DNA of 64,000 nucleotides, taken from positions 13,109,001 through 13,173,000 of the forward strand of contig NC_064437.1 in NCBI RefSeq assembly GCF_023343835.1, in the 5' to 3' direction. A model generated the notes under the pieces. The model was not told where the DNA came from. It was given only the letters and a program-made list of their open reading frames with translations, and searched no databases. The stretch's first letter is position 1. Every line of letters starts with the position of its first letter. This stretch comes from Lagopus muta (taxonomy: Eukaryota > Chordata > Aves > Galliformes > Phasianidae). Shown piece by piece: positions 1 through 13,200 of the stretch. Position numbers and translations under genes: made by a program.

Positions 1-1724
1 GAATAAGAGGTGGTACTTTCCAGTTTTCAGATGGCTATGAAATGTATAAAAATGCAGAAGTTCTAATCTTCCCTCTTAATAATACATTCACAGCCTTAAA
101 TGGTACTTTTCCATCCTGAATTTCCCCAAATCTATCCTATTTATCAGATTGGATTTCTGTCCCATCTTTCCACATGTTACAGCTAATTAGTACCCCCTGA
201 TGAGAAACAGTCCACTGATGGAAAAAGCAGTAGGATAAGATCTACATTAACAAATGTAGTTCATTTAATATCATTTGTACTGCTGCATTATTAATAATAT
301 ATAATTACCCTGTGTAGGCTGCAAGGGGAAAGAATAAAATCATTCATTAATTTCTTGGCCTTTACAAAAGGAAGAGTAAATTTGCCAGAAAAAAATAAAT
401 AAATATGTTGGGCTTACACTTTGCCATTCATCAGTTCTGCGACATACTATATTGACTGTTCAGCATGAGAATTACTGCTAATACTTTGTAAGAATTTAAA
501 AGAAATCCTTACAGTAGCCCAAGATACAGTTTGCCATCCCACTGCCCAAACTAGAAATCATCATCCTGAAAACATCAAAATAAGCAGCAGAGCAGGTCAA
601 GGAAAAAAAGTTGAGATTTCAAGACAACTACTGAAGGGTTACTTATCTCATAATCTGTTATTTTTTCATTTACATATAGGAATTACACCATATTTCACTT
701 ATTACAGGAAGAAAATACAAGTCTTTCTCTTTAAACACAATCACCACCACAACATTTTACAACAGCTACTTAACAGACTGCTAAATTTCAGACTAAAAGT
801 AGCTTTAAGGGCATAGGATAAATTCAGCAAACTGGAGTCCCAGTGTTGCTCTACCTCCAGCATTTCTCTCAGTGATGATGTGTAATTTCTAACTAAACAT
901 TTTCTAATCAGATTTCAGACTTTTTGATGCTTGTTGTAATGCTACCAGACATACTGATCTATTCTGCATGATGAAACGAAAAAAAGAGAGCCAGGTTGTG
1001 TCTGACCAAGGGTGAGAGTCATGAAGCATCCGACTTTTTCTTTCAAGATTTTCACTGCCCAACTTGCACTCAGAAAGGCTTAGTTCAGCTAAGTTGCTCA
1101 GGAATATTCCAGAGGTAAGGCCTTCTTGTGATAGATTGTGGTTTGCAGCCACAATTCAGCTGCATCAAAGCAATCTTCTGCAGGACAGCAGGTCCATATT
1201 TAAGTACAGCTGTCAAGACTGGAGATACCAGGCTATAAAGGATGTCTGCAGGTCTAGGCATTATCTGCAGCCACTAGTACCAAGTGAAACATTTAAACCT
1301 GTTCCCATTCCTCTTTTTCTTCTAGCTGATTTCAGTACTTTTCTGCCATATTTCCTACATGTTTCAAGAATGACTCCACCATAATAAATACTGGAGAACA
1401 AGCTTGCCTAGTACTATTCAAGTTAACTCATATAGGTAGGGCACATGCACCTCCACCTCCGAACTCATTTCTATAAGGCGGCTACTTCAAAATCTAGAGA
1501 AATGTTTTCCTTTTGCTCCATACACATGGTTAATGACTGCACTAAATATCCAAAACACTACAACCGCAGTGAAATTTTGTTCACCTCAGGAACAAACATA
1601 AAAATATACAAAAAATCACTGCTGGATCAAAACATGGTGATATTATAGGACTGGAATAAACCAAACCCGTGAAGACTTTGAAATGAAGATGGAGGTATAA
1701 AAAGATGAGAAGAGAATAATGTTT

Positions 1725-1744
1725 AAAAAAAAAAAAAAAAAAAA
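1725..1744. repeat. A-homopolymer, about 20 bases
   Basis: Uninterrupted A-run preceded by GTTT. A second A-run with the same GTTT lead-in follows about 80 bp downstream (1805-1824). No SINE body is recognisable 5' of either, so neither can be called a retroposon tail. Confidence 0.9.
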
Positions 1745-1804
1745 TCAATCAAAAGCTGAATATGTGAAGGGCAAGAATATTATCTATAAAAGAAAACCAT
1801 GTTT

Positions 1805-1824
1805 AAAAAAAAAAAAAAAAAAAA
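1805..1824. repeat. A-homopolymer, about 20 bases
   Basis: Second of two A-runs with an identical GTTT lead-in. The run continues after GG into further A-rich sequence. It is likely length-polymorphic. Confidence 0.9.
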
Positions 1825-3257
1825 GGAAAAAAATAAAGTGAATGCATGAGATAGAAAGCAGGGTATGACAGGAATCACTAAAATCAGAGATTTGCCAGGT
1901 AGCAAAACAGGCTGAATGATAAGCTGAGTTCAGAAGGCAGGGCTGAGCTCCTCTCGGGAAAGGAGAAAAGCTCATTCTGTATGAACTGAATTAACATACC
2001 TATGTGGCAAAGCATGCAGGAGAAGGAACCAGCTCAATTAAAGGAGATCAGCAGGGAAGAAACAATACAGTGAATACTGCTTGTCCCTCGCACTTATCCA
2101 CAAACAAACAAACAAAACAGGAGTCATTGGGTCTGCACCACTGTGACTGAGAAGATAATTCCAGTGTAAGTTGTTATATGTCGTAGGTTATTTAGCAAAA
2201 TGCTTAAAGAAACAGTGCCAAGGGAAGATGTTGCAACAAATGAAGGTCCCCTTTTAAAGGGGATGACCAAATACTGGATATAGGTTCACCTGAAACTCTT
2301 GGTAAAATCCCAACCAGAAACTCACGTCTGAGTTTGTAAAGAGAAGTGAAAAAGAGAAGAACACATACCTCACAGTAAGATAACAACAGAGCATTGTTAG
2401 AAACTAGAAAGATCATTTTAAAGAACATAAACTTTCCAACTGATGAAACATACAGAAGCACAGTAGCACAGACAAACAAAGTTTGCATTAAGAAACAAAC
2501 AAATATCTGAAGTGTTGAAATCATTTTTGTTTTTGCTTCTGAAGATACTTATTTTAATTATACAGATATGAACCACCCTAACAGTTTCAAGTGACTATTA
2601 AATTTATTTTCTCTAAAAAGCTACCTACTGGCATCAAACAGGACTTGTAGATCTTTCAAATTGCTGTGTTTTATATGGCTGGCAGTTTTGGGTTTGTTTT
2701 TTCTAATAATTAAAATAATATAACTTGTTTCATAGAAAGTGACACAGTGATGTGTGTGCCTATAGCTCTGCTTTAAAATAATGAAGCTATATGGTATTAA
2801 ATCACCAAATTAAAAGATATTTTATGCATAAAGCCTTTGAAAATTGAATTATTTTAATTCCACTATGTGACTGATATAACAAATTAAAATGGTATATTTT
2901 ATTAAATAACTTCGGAAACAGTGGTGCATATTTCATCCTTAATTATTGAGAACTCACGTTCCCAAGTATTTTCCCAAAAGGTATTAAATATTTATATTGA
3001 ACATACAGAGTATAGCACATATATTTACATACATAAAAACAACATACTTCTACAGTAAAAGATATGTAATTCTAAAGGTCCAGAGGAGACTTCTAATCCA
3101 TTTTAAGTCATGCAGTACAACTGAAATAAAGGTTCACAACTGCATTCTAAGTAGTATTCTCAACAAGTCTCAATTTCGCTGTATTTACTACAGGATGCCA
3201 CAGTGAAGATATATCACAATATAAAACAGATGGTAATGAATAGAAAAAGCTTGAGAG

Positions 3258-3293
3258 AAAAAAAAAAAAAAAAAAAGAAAAAAGAAAAAAAAA
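3258..3293. repeat. A-rich simple repeat with G interruptions
   Basis: Run of A broken by single G bases. On the opposite strand it generates a poly-phenylalanine reading frame, which is an artefact of the repeat. Confidence 0.85.
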
Positions 3294-5734
3294 GGCAACT
3301 AATGCAGAATGAAGGAAAAGCAACCAAAAACTATACAGGTAAACTTTCCTTCCTTCAGCATTCACTGAATTCTGTAAATCCTGTGAGAGGAGAGGTGAGA
3401 TACTACCATGGCCAAAGCAAGTTGCCCACTCACACAGGAAGCAGAGCCTCCTGACAGCAGAAGCTGCTCTAGCTCATTAGAAAATACCCAGCACAGCTGG
3501 ATATTCCTTTCTACTTTGTTTCAAGGTTGGAGACTCTCACTCCACTCAACCCAGCTTTGTAAATGATGGTGAAGAATTCTTGGAGAGAAGAAACTCACAG
3601 GATAAATTTAGAGAAACTAAACTTAACATACTTTTATCTAGTTAAGTATTCTATAAGAATATTCAAGGGATAAAACTCTGAAATTATTATCTATTCCCTA
3701 ATGATCAGAGCTGCTTTGGAAGTAATTCAGAGGGAAGGAAAAAAAAAAAAAGGTTACCAGGTTACCACAATCCAACAGCTTTTTCCACTCCCACTTAATC
3801 AAGAATGGATGCAAATACAAAGACAGAATTTCATTTGGCCTTTTGTTATTCTTTCTCTTCTCCTGATCTGTGTAGAACACCTTAATTTATTTATTTTTCC
3901 CCACAGTATTTAGGTCTGTACAGGAATGAAGTGAGGAATGAAGTAGAGAGATGACATAGCAGCTCCTGATTCAGAAACTCTTAAACTGAAAATTGGGTAT
4001 GTCTATTTTTGCAAACAGTATACCAGCATCCAGAGTTTGACACAGTTGTATTAAAGAAATGTGAAATGTAAGATCCATTAACAAATTATGTCTCTTTTCC
4101 ACACTTCTCCTTCAGGTAACACCAAGCATTGCATTAGATCCTACCTCACTGCTCGGCCTTTACTTTTCCGTAAAAAGATACAGAAAGCCCACAGTAATCA
4201 ACAGGACATCTACCTTGATCAGATTTTGGCAGTATATACCAAATCTCTCAGAGGTGACTATTCTACAGTCCTACATGCCTATGAGGCAGCCACTCCTTTC
4301 TCTAAGAGGAAAGATTTGTTTCATTCGTTACAGCTATATTATTAACACACACCCACAGTAATACATTGGAGAAGACACTTAAGGGTGTAATGGAGCAAAA
4401 TGCCCTACGTGGATGTATTACATGAATCGGCTGTTGTTGCAATAGAAACGTTCTCTGAACAGCCTTCTATATGTCTCTCTAAAAAGTTTCTTTGCTCTTC
4501 TTTCCCTGAGATACTAATTGCTGTATTTGTTGACTGAATACAATTCACACCCAAGTTTTCCTTTTTGAAAATCAGAAGGAAAAGGAACATGAGAACTAAA
4601 AATAAGTTAATAAAATCAAATCCCCTACAACACACTCTGACTTGTTTACACTGTGAAGACTTCAGGTTTTGTACGCTTCATCATGTTTTTTAATCCTCAC
4701 TTTAGCCAACTGGGATAACAGTATTTTAATTCCCTCAAAGTGAAAACATACTTTTACTCAAAATTTCTGATGTTTTCACATACTCAAATAGAAAAGATGC
4801 TTGGTTAATCAAGCCATTTTCTCTTCTTTCCCTCCAAAGGCAGTAGCTGTGCTCTACTTACCTCCAGCAGCTCCATACTACTCCTTTCCTAGCTCATCAA
4901 CACCTGTAAGCAGTGAGCTTCCTATTATTTTAAGAGCAAAGGCTTGCAATTCTACCCTATTATGATACATTATCATTTTAACTGGCAAACTATTACATGG
5001 AAATTTTCAAAATGTAGAAAAAAAAATAGAAAGAGAGGCCAAAAATTCAGTAAAGTTTGCATACAATGAAAATATTTTAACAAGTGAAGCATAACAATGC
5101 AATATTAAGTCTAATATTGGTGACATTTCACAGATCTTGTTAGAAACTAGAGAGCAGGCTTTATTTGAACTTTTCTGCCCTTATATTAGATTTTCTTTTT
5201 TAGAATTAATTTATTTCCTTGTAGTTCTCATTATGTTTTTATTGCATTCATGAAATAGTGGAGCATTTCTCTAACTAATTTAACACCTGTAAATTCCCAC
5301 AGCTGCTAATGAAAGACTGAGTAGACTACCAGATAAATTTCTAATTCATATTTCAAAGGTTGGGAGTTCAAATCCTATTAAGGTTGTACTTATTAATGTT
5401 TCTATTAACTCTTTTCCATCTCTGAAGTTAAAGATTGAATTAATACTTCCAGTTTTTCCAAAGAAACAAAAATACATTTCCTCCAAAGTGTCACACAAAC
5501 TGGAGACAAGGAAGAAGGAAAAAAACTTAGTAAAAGGACAGTTCAGATATTGGCACTTTTCAAAGGGATTATGCCATTATTCTAATTAAAAGCAAAACCT
5601 ATTAACTACAGGTCTTGAATCCTTCATGTAGAGATAAATTCTGATATATAAAAACTGTGAAAATCCGTACTATTCCTATCTAGTGCAACTGCATTACTGA
5701 AGTTTGAATTCTATTTCTATCTTTCTAAACCTTT

Positions 5735-5858
5735 CCCTTACAACCTTTATCACTTAACCTCCCACTGCATCAGTTTACTCATCTGTAAAATGGATGCAAT
5801 ATTTATTGACCTCCTAGTTTAATAATTCTGAATCCTTTGCACCGCTATAAGTATTTCC
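5735..5858 (+). mobile_element. MIR SINE remnant, 3' portion
   Basis: The stretch around 5751-5795 (CACTTAACCTCCC, then CAGTTTACTCATCTGTAAAATGG) closely follows the conserved CORE/3' part of MIR elements, whose consensus has TTAACCTCTCTGTGCCTCAGTTTCC and CATCTGTAAAATGG in that order. The tRNA-like 5' head is not recognisable. MIR elements are ancient amniote SINEs mobilised by L2-type LINEs, so this copy is old and inactive. Family assignment rests on remembered consensus motifs; the edges are approximate. Confidence 0.75.
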
Positions 5859-8171
5859 ATTAGAATTTTAAAGCTAATAAACTAAATGCAACTCCAATGG
5901 GATTTTGTCAGATTTAATTCAGTAGTTAGGAGATTCTTAATGGAACAGATATAGAAGTGCAAAGGATTAATTATTGTAAAAAAACAAGCACTTAGAAAAT
6001 AATTTAGCTATATCAAAAAGGATGTATCTGCAGAAATAACCCTGTCCAATGAGACTGGGAGCCAAGCAACTTCTAATATTGCCCTTGACTGACATAACTT
6101 TAAATGCAGCAGCACTCCAGAACAATGTTTTAATTTATGTAGATAAAGCATCTACATCTGTTATCAGAAGTAATTATGCAAAAGGTTTGAAGATTTTTTA
6201 ATACATTGTTTTGCATATTTGATAACATCTGAGATGATGTTTTTTTTTTTCACAGGCATTAAAGAAAATAATTTGAGTGGTGTACAAATACACAGTACTT
6301 GATTAGTGAGCAGTATGCTATATTCCCTTTTCACTTCTGGAATAGTAATTACTTTTTTCAAAAACAATTTATCAGACCAACACTGGTTTTTTCACCTGTA
6401 TTTACAATTTACAGGTGTTCACTCTATTCTTACACTGACCTCCAAGACATAAGGGTAAAAAAGCAGATTGTAAGTTTCCTTTCTTTATTTTACATTGCTT
6501 CTCAATTATTTCTTAATGAGTACATAGTGTACATTTCCAATTAAGGCATGATAAAGTTCTATTGGAAATAGAATTCTACTGGAATATAGAACCCATTTGG
6601 ACTCACGAATCTGTAATTTATACAATTTCAAAAAACCCAGGAGGAAAAAAATGAAAAAAAAAAAAACAACCAACAACCACCCACAAAAAAAGCACAGGAA
6701 TTATAGGAAAAAAACTCTGGATTACCACTTTAACCAATTCAAGAAGAAGCAAATGTGTAAGTCTCTGTAATACCTTTATCAATCGGAAAATTTAAAATGC
6801 AGCTTGTTATATCATTTGGTTTACTCCTTAAATCAGTGTAAAACTGTGGAAATACAACAGGCCCTGATTCAGAGACAAAAAATACCTATTTTCCCACGTA
6901 TGCTACAATAGTACAAAGTCACCAAAAACCCTTGGAGGCATACAGCCTCTGTTGGAAAGGTTAGCAAGGAGTACACTATAGCTGGCCACAAGCATATGTC
7001 CTGATTCATGGAAGCCACCATTCAGGGTCAGAAAGTTTTTGACTAACATCTTGCATTCACTTGAGACCTGCTTTACAGCGTGCCTCACGTTTGGGCCATA
7101 TTTATACATCTTTAGACCAACGTCAGCAGCAGATTGCAGTTTCCCTGTCAGAATTAGCTTTCAAAAAGATTGACTGTCAGGTTCCTCTTTGTTCACTTTC
7201 TGGAAAAAAAAAATATCCCAAGGTCACACTGTTCGTATATTCAGAGTTCTAAAAAACTCAAGAGACATAAAGGAGACAGAACTGACTTTTTGCTGTTGAT
7301 CACAATCTCTATGGCAAGGAGAAAGAAGATTGAGGCCTTGACGTAGACTGTCAGGATTTATACTGAGGGGGGCTGTCTTCAAAAGAAGTCCATGGGTAAA
7401 TGAAAAGCTTGATACCAGGCTTTTGGGTACAGCATTAGAATCAAGGTGCATGGGTTGAAGAGACCCATCAATAGTGGTTCTGCAACAACAACCTGCCAAG
7501 AAAACTAGGGAGGCTCTGAAAAATGAGTGAACAGGGAATGGGAGAAAGAGGATGTTTAGCCATATGGTAACAACATTCACATGGCTCCTAGTAACATACA
7601 GTACGTAGCAATGCACTTGAGAGGAAATCATTTTAAAATATATTGTCTCCAAATTCTTGTGATTCATTCTAGCTCTCACAGTCCTTAGGGCCAAATACTA
7701 CAGTCCCTCCTCAGTCCTTATTCAAGTAAAATCTGCTCGAAATCAATAGGAGTTTGCTTATATCAGGGAAAAGTGAAACTAAGGATAAAATACGAGTATG
7801 ATTCATAGAATGCACAGATATTATTTTGGTTGTTCACCCATTCAGACTATACATCATAATAAAAAGATGCTGTCCCACTGATGACCTAGTTTTCAAAACC
7901 TCTATACATGTATTAATATAGTTGAACATAACATTCAGCACACACGGAAAAGCAGACTGTGTTACTTGGCTGGCAGCTCACAGCCACATCTGACTTTCCT
8001 GGTCAGTTCTGGTAAGTGTTCAAAAAAATAGGTCCCCCCCCAGCATGCATAAACTTTTTCCTTCCCACAATTATGAACCAGTATTTTGAAAAGAGACTGT
8101 GTACAATTACGATGGGGGGGAGAATATTCTACTTTTTCTATAATGTCTCTGCAGAAAAGTAACAGCCCTAC

Positions 8172-8202
<31 letters not shown>

Positions 8203-8754
8203 TAACCTCATAATAAAAAATTCTGGAATTTAGTTTGGAAGATTTGAGCTCTTTAGAATAATTCATCTCTCACAAAAAGACATTACCATGACAAATATTT
8301 AGCTATTATGCAGGTCATGTTTAATTCATTTTACTAAGTAAGAATGTTATTAGTACAGACGCTTATGAAAATAAGTAGGATTGTTTTATTATCTGTAAAT
8401 AATTTGTACTGAAGTTTTCCAAACAAACATGTAAAGGACAAAGACATTTCACAAAAGACAGAAATCCAAAACCAAGTTATTATTCATAAGTCTTCCTCAC
8501 TTTGTGTGTGTGTGTTTAAAGACAGAATATTCAGTCAAGTATCACAGACGTGGATGTAGCTTTTAGGGGTTTTCTGCATTTAATCATTTTTTGAAGACAG
8601 TGGTCTCCTGGATTTGAGCCAGTTCTACCTTGTCTCATTAATTTTTCCACTTCCTTAGCTCATCTTAACTTACTTTTAATTTTATCTTTATTTTCTTGTT
8701 TTAGGCTAAGAAATAAAGGTGATACAATTAAAACAAAATCACCTCAATTTTACT
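5859..8754. other. non-coding background
   Basis: No gene is recognised. The longest open frame (about 156 codons, minus strand, 7224-7694) has no recognisable domain and no splice or promoter support. It holds one T-tract (8172-8197) and short C and G runs near 8034 and 8114. Nothing else is seen. Confidence 0.6.
8172..8197. repeat. T-homopolymer, about 26 bases
   Basis: Uninterrupted T-run. Read on the minus strand it would be an A-tail, but no SINE or processed-transcript body is recognised next to it. Confidence 0.9.
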
Positions 8755-9145
8755 AGAACGTGCACTACTGCTTTTCCCTTTTCAGTCATTCCCTTTTATT
8801 TTGTATTCACTTTTCACTCCTCCTCTACACGATCACTTTCTGCTCAGACAAATCGCAACCCCTACCCACCCACCCATTTTCATGCTTTTCATTCCCTTAT
8901 GCTCTGTTTCTCCTCCCAGCACATCATTTTTCCAAATTATTTCATCACATTTCAGGCTCTCCTCCTCCCTTTCTTCTACCACCTTGTCTCTTTTCCTCAT
9001 TTTGTCCATGACAATCTTTACATCTCTACCATTCACTCATATTCAACACAGCAAGGACACTTAGGAATCTCCCCTTTTTCCCCCTCCTTATCTCTCTCAC
9101 AATATCTTTTTTTTGTCTCCTGCACCTTTATCCCTTCTATATGAA
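8755..9145 (+). other. G-poor, pyrimidine-rich block
   Basis: The plus strand is rich in C and T and very poor in G: a hand count gives about 20 G in the 300 bases from 8761 to 9060. Because every stop codon contains purines, all three plus-strand frames stay open (about 83 to 141 codons). These frames are therefore by-products of composition, not evidence for a gene. There is no simple repeating unit; it may be a decayed CT-type simple repeat or a strand-asymmetric segment. Confidence 0.7.
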
Positions 9146-9915
9146 GTAATTTTTTCTCACCCTCTAAGATGTTTTCTGAAGACAAAGGAAGCTTCTGTAC
9201 TGACACATAAGTGTCTCTGTCACACTGTGCAGCAGAACAGCCTGTGTGTGCATACTGGGCTGTACATTCTAGCAGACTGCAAGGATGGCGGGTGCTAAAA
9301 TGCATGGATGTGCATATGTGCCTGCTTGTATGCTTGTATGTGCACATATAGATGCCAATTGCCATCCACATTCCTAATCACCATGAATGACTGCATCGTG
9401 CACCAAAATTGCATTCGTATTATATTCTATTTCCAAATCATACTGTAAAAATATTTTGCTGTAAGCAAATTAAAGCAGATACAGAAGCTTAGAATGAAAT
9501 AGGAAATGTCTCCATCTGATATCTGTTAGAGTGTGTGAACTCAAACCAGAACATGAGGACAAGTGACAGAATTACTACATTTTTAAATGGAAAAAAATTC
9601 AAAACTGCTGAGTCTCATGATCCAATATTCAAAGGGAAAAAGGTGCCTAATACTGGACTGCAGAAGTTGCAGAAGTGCTGTCTATTGACATGTGGCAGCT
9701 GCGAATGGAGGGGACAAGGATCTATGGGGAATTATGCAGACTAGGCAAGGACAGAGGAGAAGAGAATGAGAATATTCAGCTAAGGCAAGGACAAGCACAG
9801 AAATGTTGAATTTCTCTCCTGAACAGAAGTGAGTCTATAAACTGTGGAACCTCCATGGGTCTGATAATGACAAGTGTTCTCTTCAAATGAATGAGCTATA
9901 TTTTAAAACTTTAAC
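9146..9915. other. non-coding background
   Basis: Contains a short alternating purine-pyrimidine patch rich in TGTG/TGCATG around 9240-9350. No gene or transposon is recognised. Confidence 0.55.
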
Positions 9916-10136
9916 TCTATCCTGGAAAAAGAAACAGATATCACGGTAAGGCACCAGCACAGGCTGCCCAGAGAATCTGTGAATGTACCATCCCTGGAGG
10001 TGCTCAAGGCTAGATTGCTTGGATGGGGACTGGAGCAACCTGATGTGGTGTGTGGCACCCCTGCCTATGACAGGGAGTTGGAGCTTAATGATTTTTAAGG
10101 TCCTTTCCAACCTCAGCCATTCTATTATTCTATGAT
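9916..10136 (+). mobile_element. CR1 LINE, 5'-truncated 3' end
   Basis: Matches the 3' end of avian CR1. It begins near the end of the reverse transcriptase reading frame (GCACAGGCTGCCCAGAG at 9958, CATCCCTGGAGGTGCTCAAG at 9990). It runs through the short 3' UTR (GGAGCTTAATGATTTTTAAGG, then CCTTTCCAACCTC) and ends in the characteristic tail ATTCTATTATTCTATGAT. CR1 is the dominant LINE family of birds and is usually severely 5'-truncated, as here. The orientation is plus. The copy is too short to encode anything and is inactive. This is one of the main reasons for calling the window avian. Confidence 0.93.
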
Positions 10137-10178
10137 CAATGTATATACAATTTGACAGTTCCTAGTGCACACCCATGG

Positions 10179-10214
<36 letters not shown>
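10179..10214. repeat. A-homopolymer, about 36 bases
   Basis: The longest uninterrupted A-run in the window. It starts about 40 bp after the CR1 3' end. CR1 does not end in poly(A), so the run is probably not the tail of that element. Confidence 0.92.
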
Positions 10215-10215
<1 letters not shown>

Positions 10216-13200
10216 ATTGTTCCTTTAAGTAAACTGTAACGAGATGATAATCTGACATGTTATTTTGTAGATTTTGGAAGTTCATACATACAATTCAAAT
10301 CACACTCTATCTTTAATTTTTACAAATGAAATACAAACTCTGATACGTGTGATATATCTGATGTATCTGTTTTTCAGAAGGCTGCACTTTTCATGTAATT
10401 TCTTTGAAGTCAAACACCATGACTGAGGAGACTGTACCTGCTGCTAAACTCTCACCTCCAAATACTGTTGTTTCCTCTTTACTCTTCATTTATGTTTGCT
10501 ATTTTTTTGTACAGATTCATAACTCAGTAGTAGCACTAGGCTTCAAGTATGGAGTCAACTACAGTTTATCTGAGCTCTTAATAAGCAAGGCACTTGAGTG
10601 CCACTGCACCTCTCAAAGCAGAATCTGGAGAGTTCTCTGAAAGAAGCTGCATTTCCTGCCTCCGTGCAATCTATCATTAGAAGGCAAGAGAATACACAAA
10701 AGTTTTTGTTGTTGTTCTTTCTTTTTAATGTAATATGAGATGGGCTGCTATATCAAATATTACGCTAACAATTCCTAATTCCTAGTCTATTGATATGTTG
10801 ACTCCATCCAAGACCAGTGCTGAATTCTCAACAATTTGTTTCCCAATAGATTGGCAAAATGAAAAACAATTTCACCTTTTGAGTACTCTGAGACTTAGTG
10901 GCCAAACGTCTGCATTACGCAAAAGGATTAAGAAAGTAGGAACAGTTTTACAGTTAAGATATTAGCTAGCAAACTGATTATGATTTGCAGCTCTGGTGCA
11001 CCCAAATTTCAAGAAAATATATTTAATCCCTTGTGTGACTTATTTAGAAACATGGAGCCCTTTTCTTTGTTTTCTGCTTCCCTGTCTTCTCTCTTACTGC
11101 ACTTTCTTCAAGAAGGGAAAGTGTAATAACCAGAGCTAAATAAACACACAGAAAATTGTTAGGAATGATGCCAAAGAAAGGTATAATACACATTCACCAG
11201 TTCATCAGTTCTACAAACTGGAAGTTCAAGCTATTCTGTGTTTATTGAAATAGTAAGTCTTTGTTTTAAACAGAAAGTATATATAATACAAAGTAAACGA
11301 AAACTTTTCTTTCTCAAGATTTCTACATTCATAATGTTTGTTGGCACTTTTTTCTTCCCATAACTGCATCTATGTGTTGACCACACTCAGTTTAGTCTCC
11401 TGTCACCCTACTTCATTTCCACAGACATATAATTGTTATTACATTTTCATCAATACCTACGCTACTTTGAAAACATAACAATCTCTGTCCACCTCTAGGA
11501 AGGAAATTATTTTTTATTCTTATCCACCATTGCTACAATAATGAAATATCTCCAGAACTATTGTCATGTTACTTATTTTGAAATGACATTACACAGTGTC
11601 CCACAACAACCAGATACGAAGAAAAAATAACTTTTCCCAAGTAACATTTCCTAATCAGCATGAGCTTATAACTTTAATAGTGCAATCAGTCAGATGGACA
11701 TCAAAGTGATTGTGTATTTCATAAGGTTTGAGAATGCTATCAGCCAGGAATTCTGAGTCACATCCATACAGGGAAAATACTAGAAATATACATTTTCCTT
11801 CTGTTTTCTGTAATGTAATTATACACTGACTCCACTGAGTAAAGTATAATGAAAATATTTCTGACAGAACACCAGTATGCCCAATATGTTCTACATCAAA
11901 CAGAATAGTGGAACTTTGTCATTTTCAGCATTAAGGAGACTCCTTAGATTTCACCTGCCATTTTTGCCAGCTTCATCAGAACTGAACAGCAGTTCAGGCC
12001 ACTCTGATGTGCTTCCTCATTTCTTCAAACCATCAGCAATATGTCACAGTTCAACCAGATGTAAAGAATGGGCAAAATGCAAAGACAATATGCAGCAGTA
12101 ATTGGAATCATTCTGTAATGTCACCATCACAACTGCTGGAAATTACAGTGGCTCAAGTCAAGCTAGCTGGTACACATAAAAGAAGGAAACGTCACATCCA
12201 CTGTTCTCACATATTGGATGGAATTAATCTTGTCAATTTGAGGTATTCATCCACTACGGACATTTTGTAAGTTACTTCAACTAAGATACGAGTGGTTACA
12301 AACACTCTATGAAATGTAAGACTTAACAGAAATGGTGGTTAATAACTAGAATAAGATGTTTGATGTTATTTTGGTGGAGGTCTTAGTCCTTTCCAGAAGT
12401 TTATCCTGCGTACTTCCGCCTTTAAAAGGGATTGCTAGCCTATGCACTACAACGATCAGCAGCTACCTAAAACCTGCATTGCATGGTCAAATTCCTAAAT
12501 CTTTCCTACACACCCTGGGCCTCACTCATTCTATAGTGTTACTCGACTGAAGTCTCTAGGACAAATGATGTCTGTCATTTTTTCACAAAGCATATTTAGA
12601 TTATGCAGAACAAATTGACAAGGTTATTTACTGTGACAAACAATCATTTTTTAAAAAGAGCAGAGTATTTAAAAACAAAAACAACTGGGAGCCATGAATG
12701 GAACCAGTACAGTAGAAAGAGCTTTGCATATTAAATGTCGTAAACAGTGGAGATCTCCCTGATTTGCTCATCAGAGGTGTCACAGCTGATTGGTGCCTAT
12801 TCTTTTATTTCATTCTGAGAAATCAGTAATTAGAAAAAATAATTTTAAAAGGATAAATAATTTTACTATTAAAAGAAGATTTTCTTTCTCTCAAAATCCA
12901 TGACTGGATTTTCTGCAGAAAATAAATACAGAGGGTGTCTAATACATTTATTTGCAGTTGCCTGCAGAAAACTAGATATTTTTTTTTCATTTATTTTCCT
13001 TCATGGAAGTTATTTTTTTTTTCCTTTATCTCATGCTTTTCTAACTTACTGCCATTAAGCTTGCAGACAACAGGTCTTCCATCTTTTTCTCTAATTATAG
13101 GAAAGAAATAAACTCATCCCTCTTCAGCACTGTTTTGAAACCTTCCCTTCTGATGTGCCATCAAAGCAGTCCAGAACAGGCTATAAAATATGGGGGTTAA

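Larger units (their letters stand above)
1..5734. other. non-coding AT-rich background
   Basis: No gene or recognisable mobile element is seen. The sequence is AT-rich with frequent stops in all frames. It contains three long A-tracts (listed separately) and scattered homeodomain-like TAATTA strings of the kind expected by chance at this composition. Open frames of 60-106 codons occur on both strands, but none shows a domain, signal peptide or repeat that would support a protein. It could be intron or intergenic DNA. Confidence 0.7.

Noticed and set aside
5340..5385. B-box-like GAGTTCAAATCC suggesting a tRNA gene
   Set aside because: No A box at the right distance upstream and no cloverleaf pairing.
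7224..7694. 156-codon minus-strand open frame, longest in the window
   Set aside because: No recognisable domain or motif, no exon-edge support, and a length compatible with chance in 64 kb searched on six frames.
8719..9144. 141-codon Ser/Phe/His-rich plus-strand frame
   Set aside because: All three plus frames are open because the segment is pyrimidine-rich, so it is a composition artefact.
10137..10214. A36 run as the poly(A) tail of the adjacent CR1
   Set aside because: CR1 ends in short ATTCTATG-type repeats, which are present at 10119-10136, about 40 bp before the A-run.
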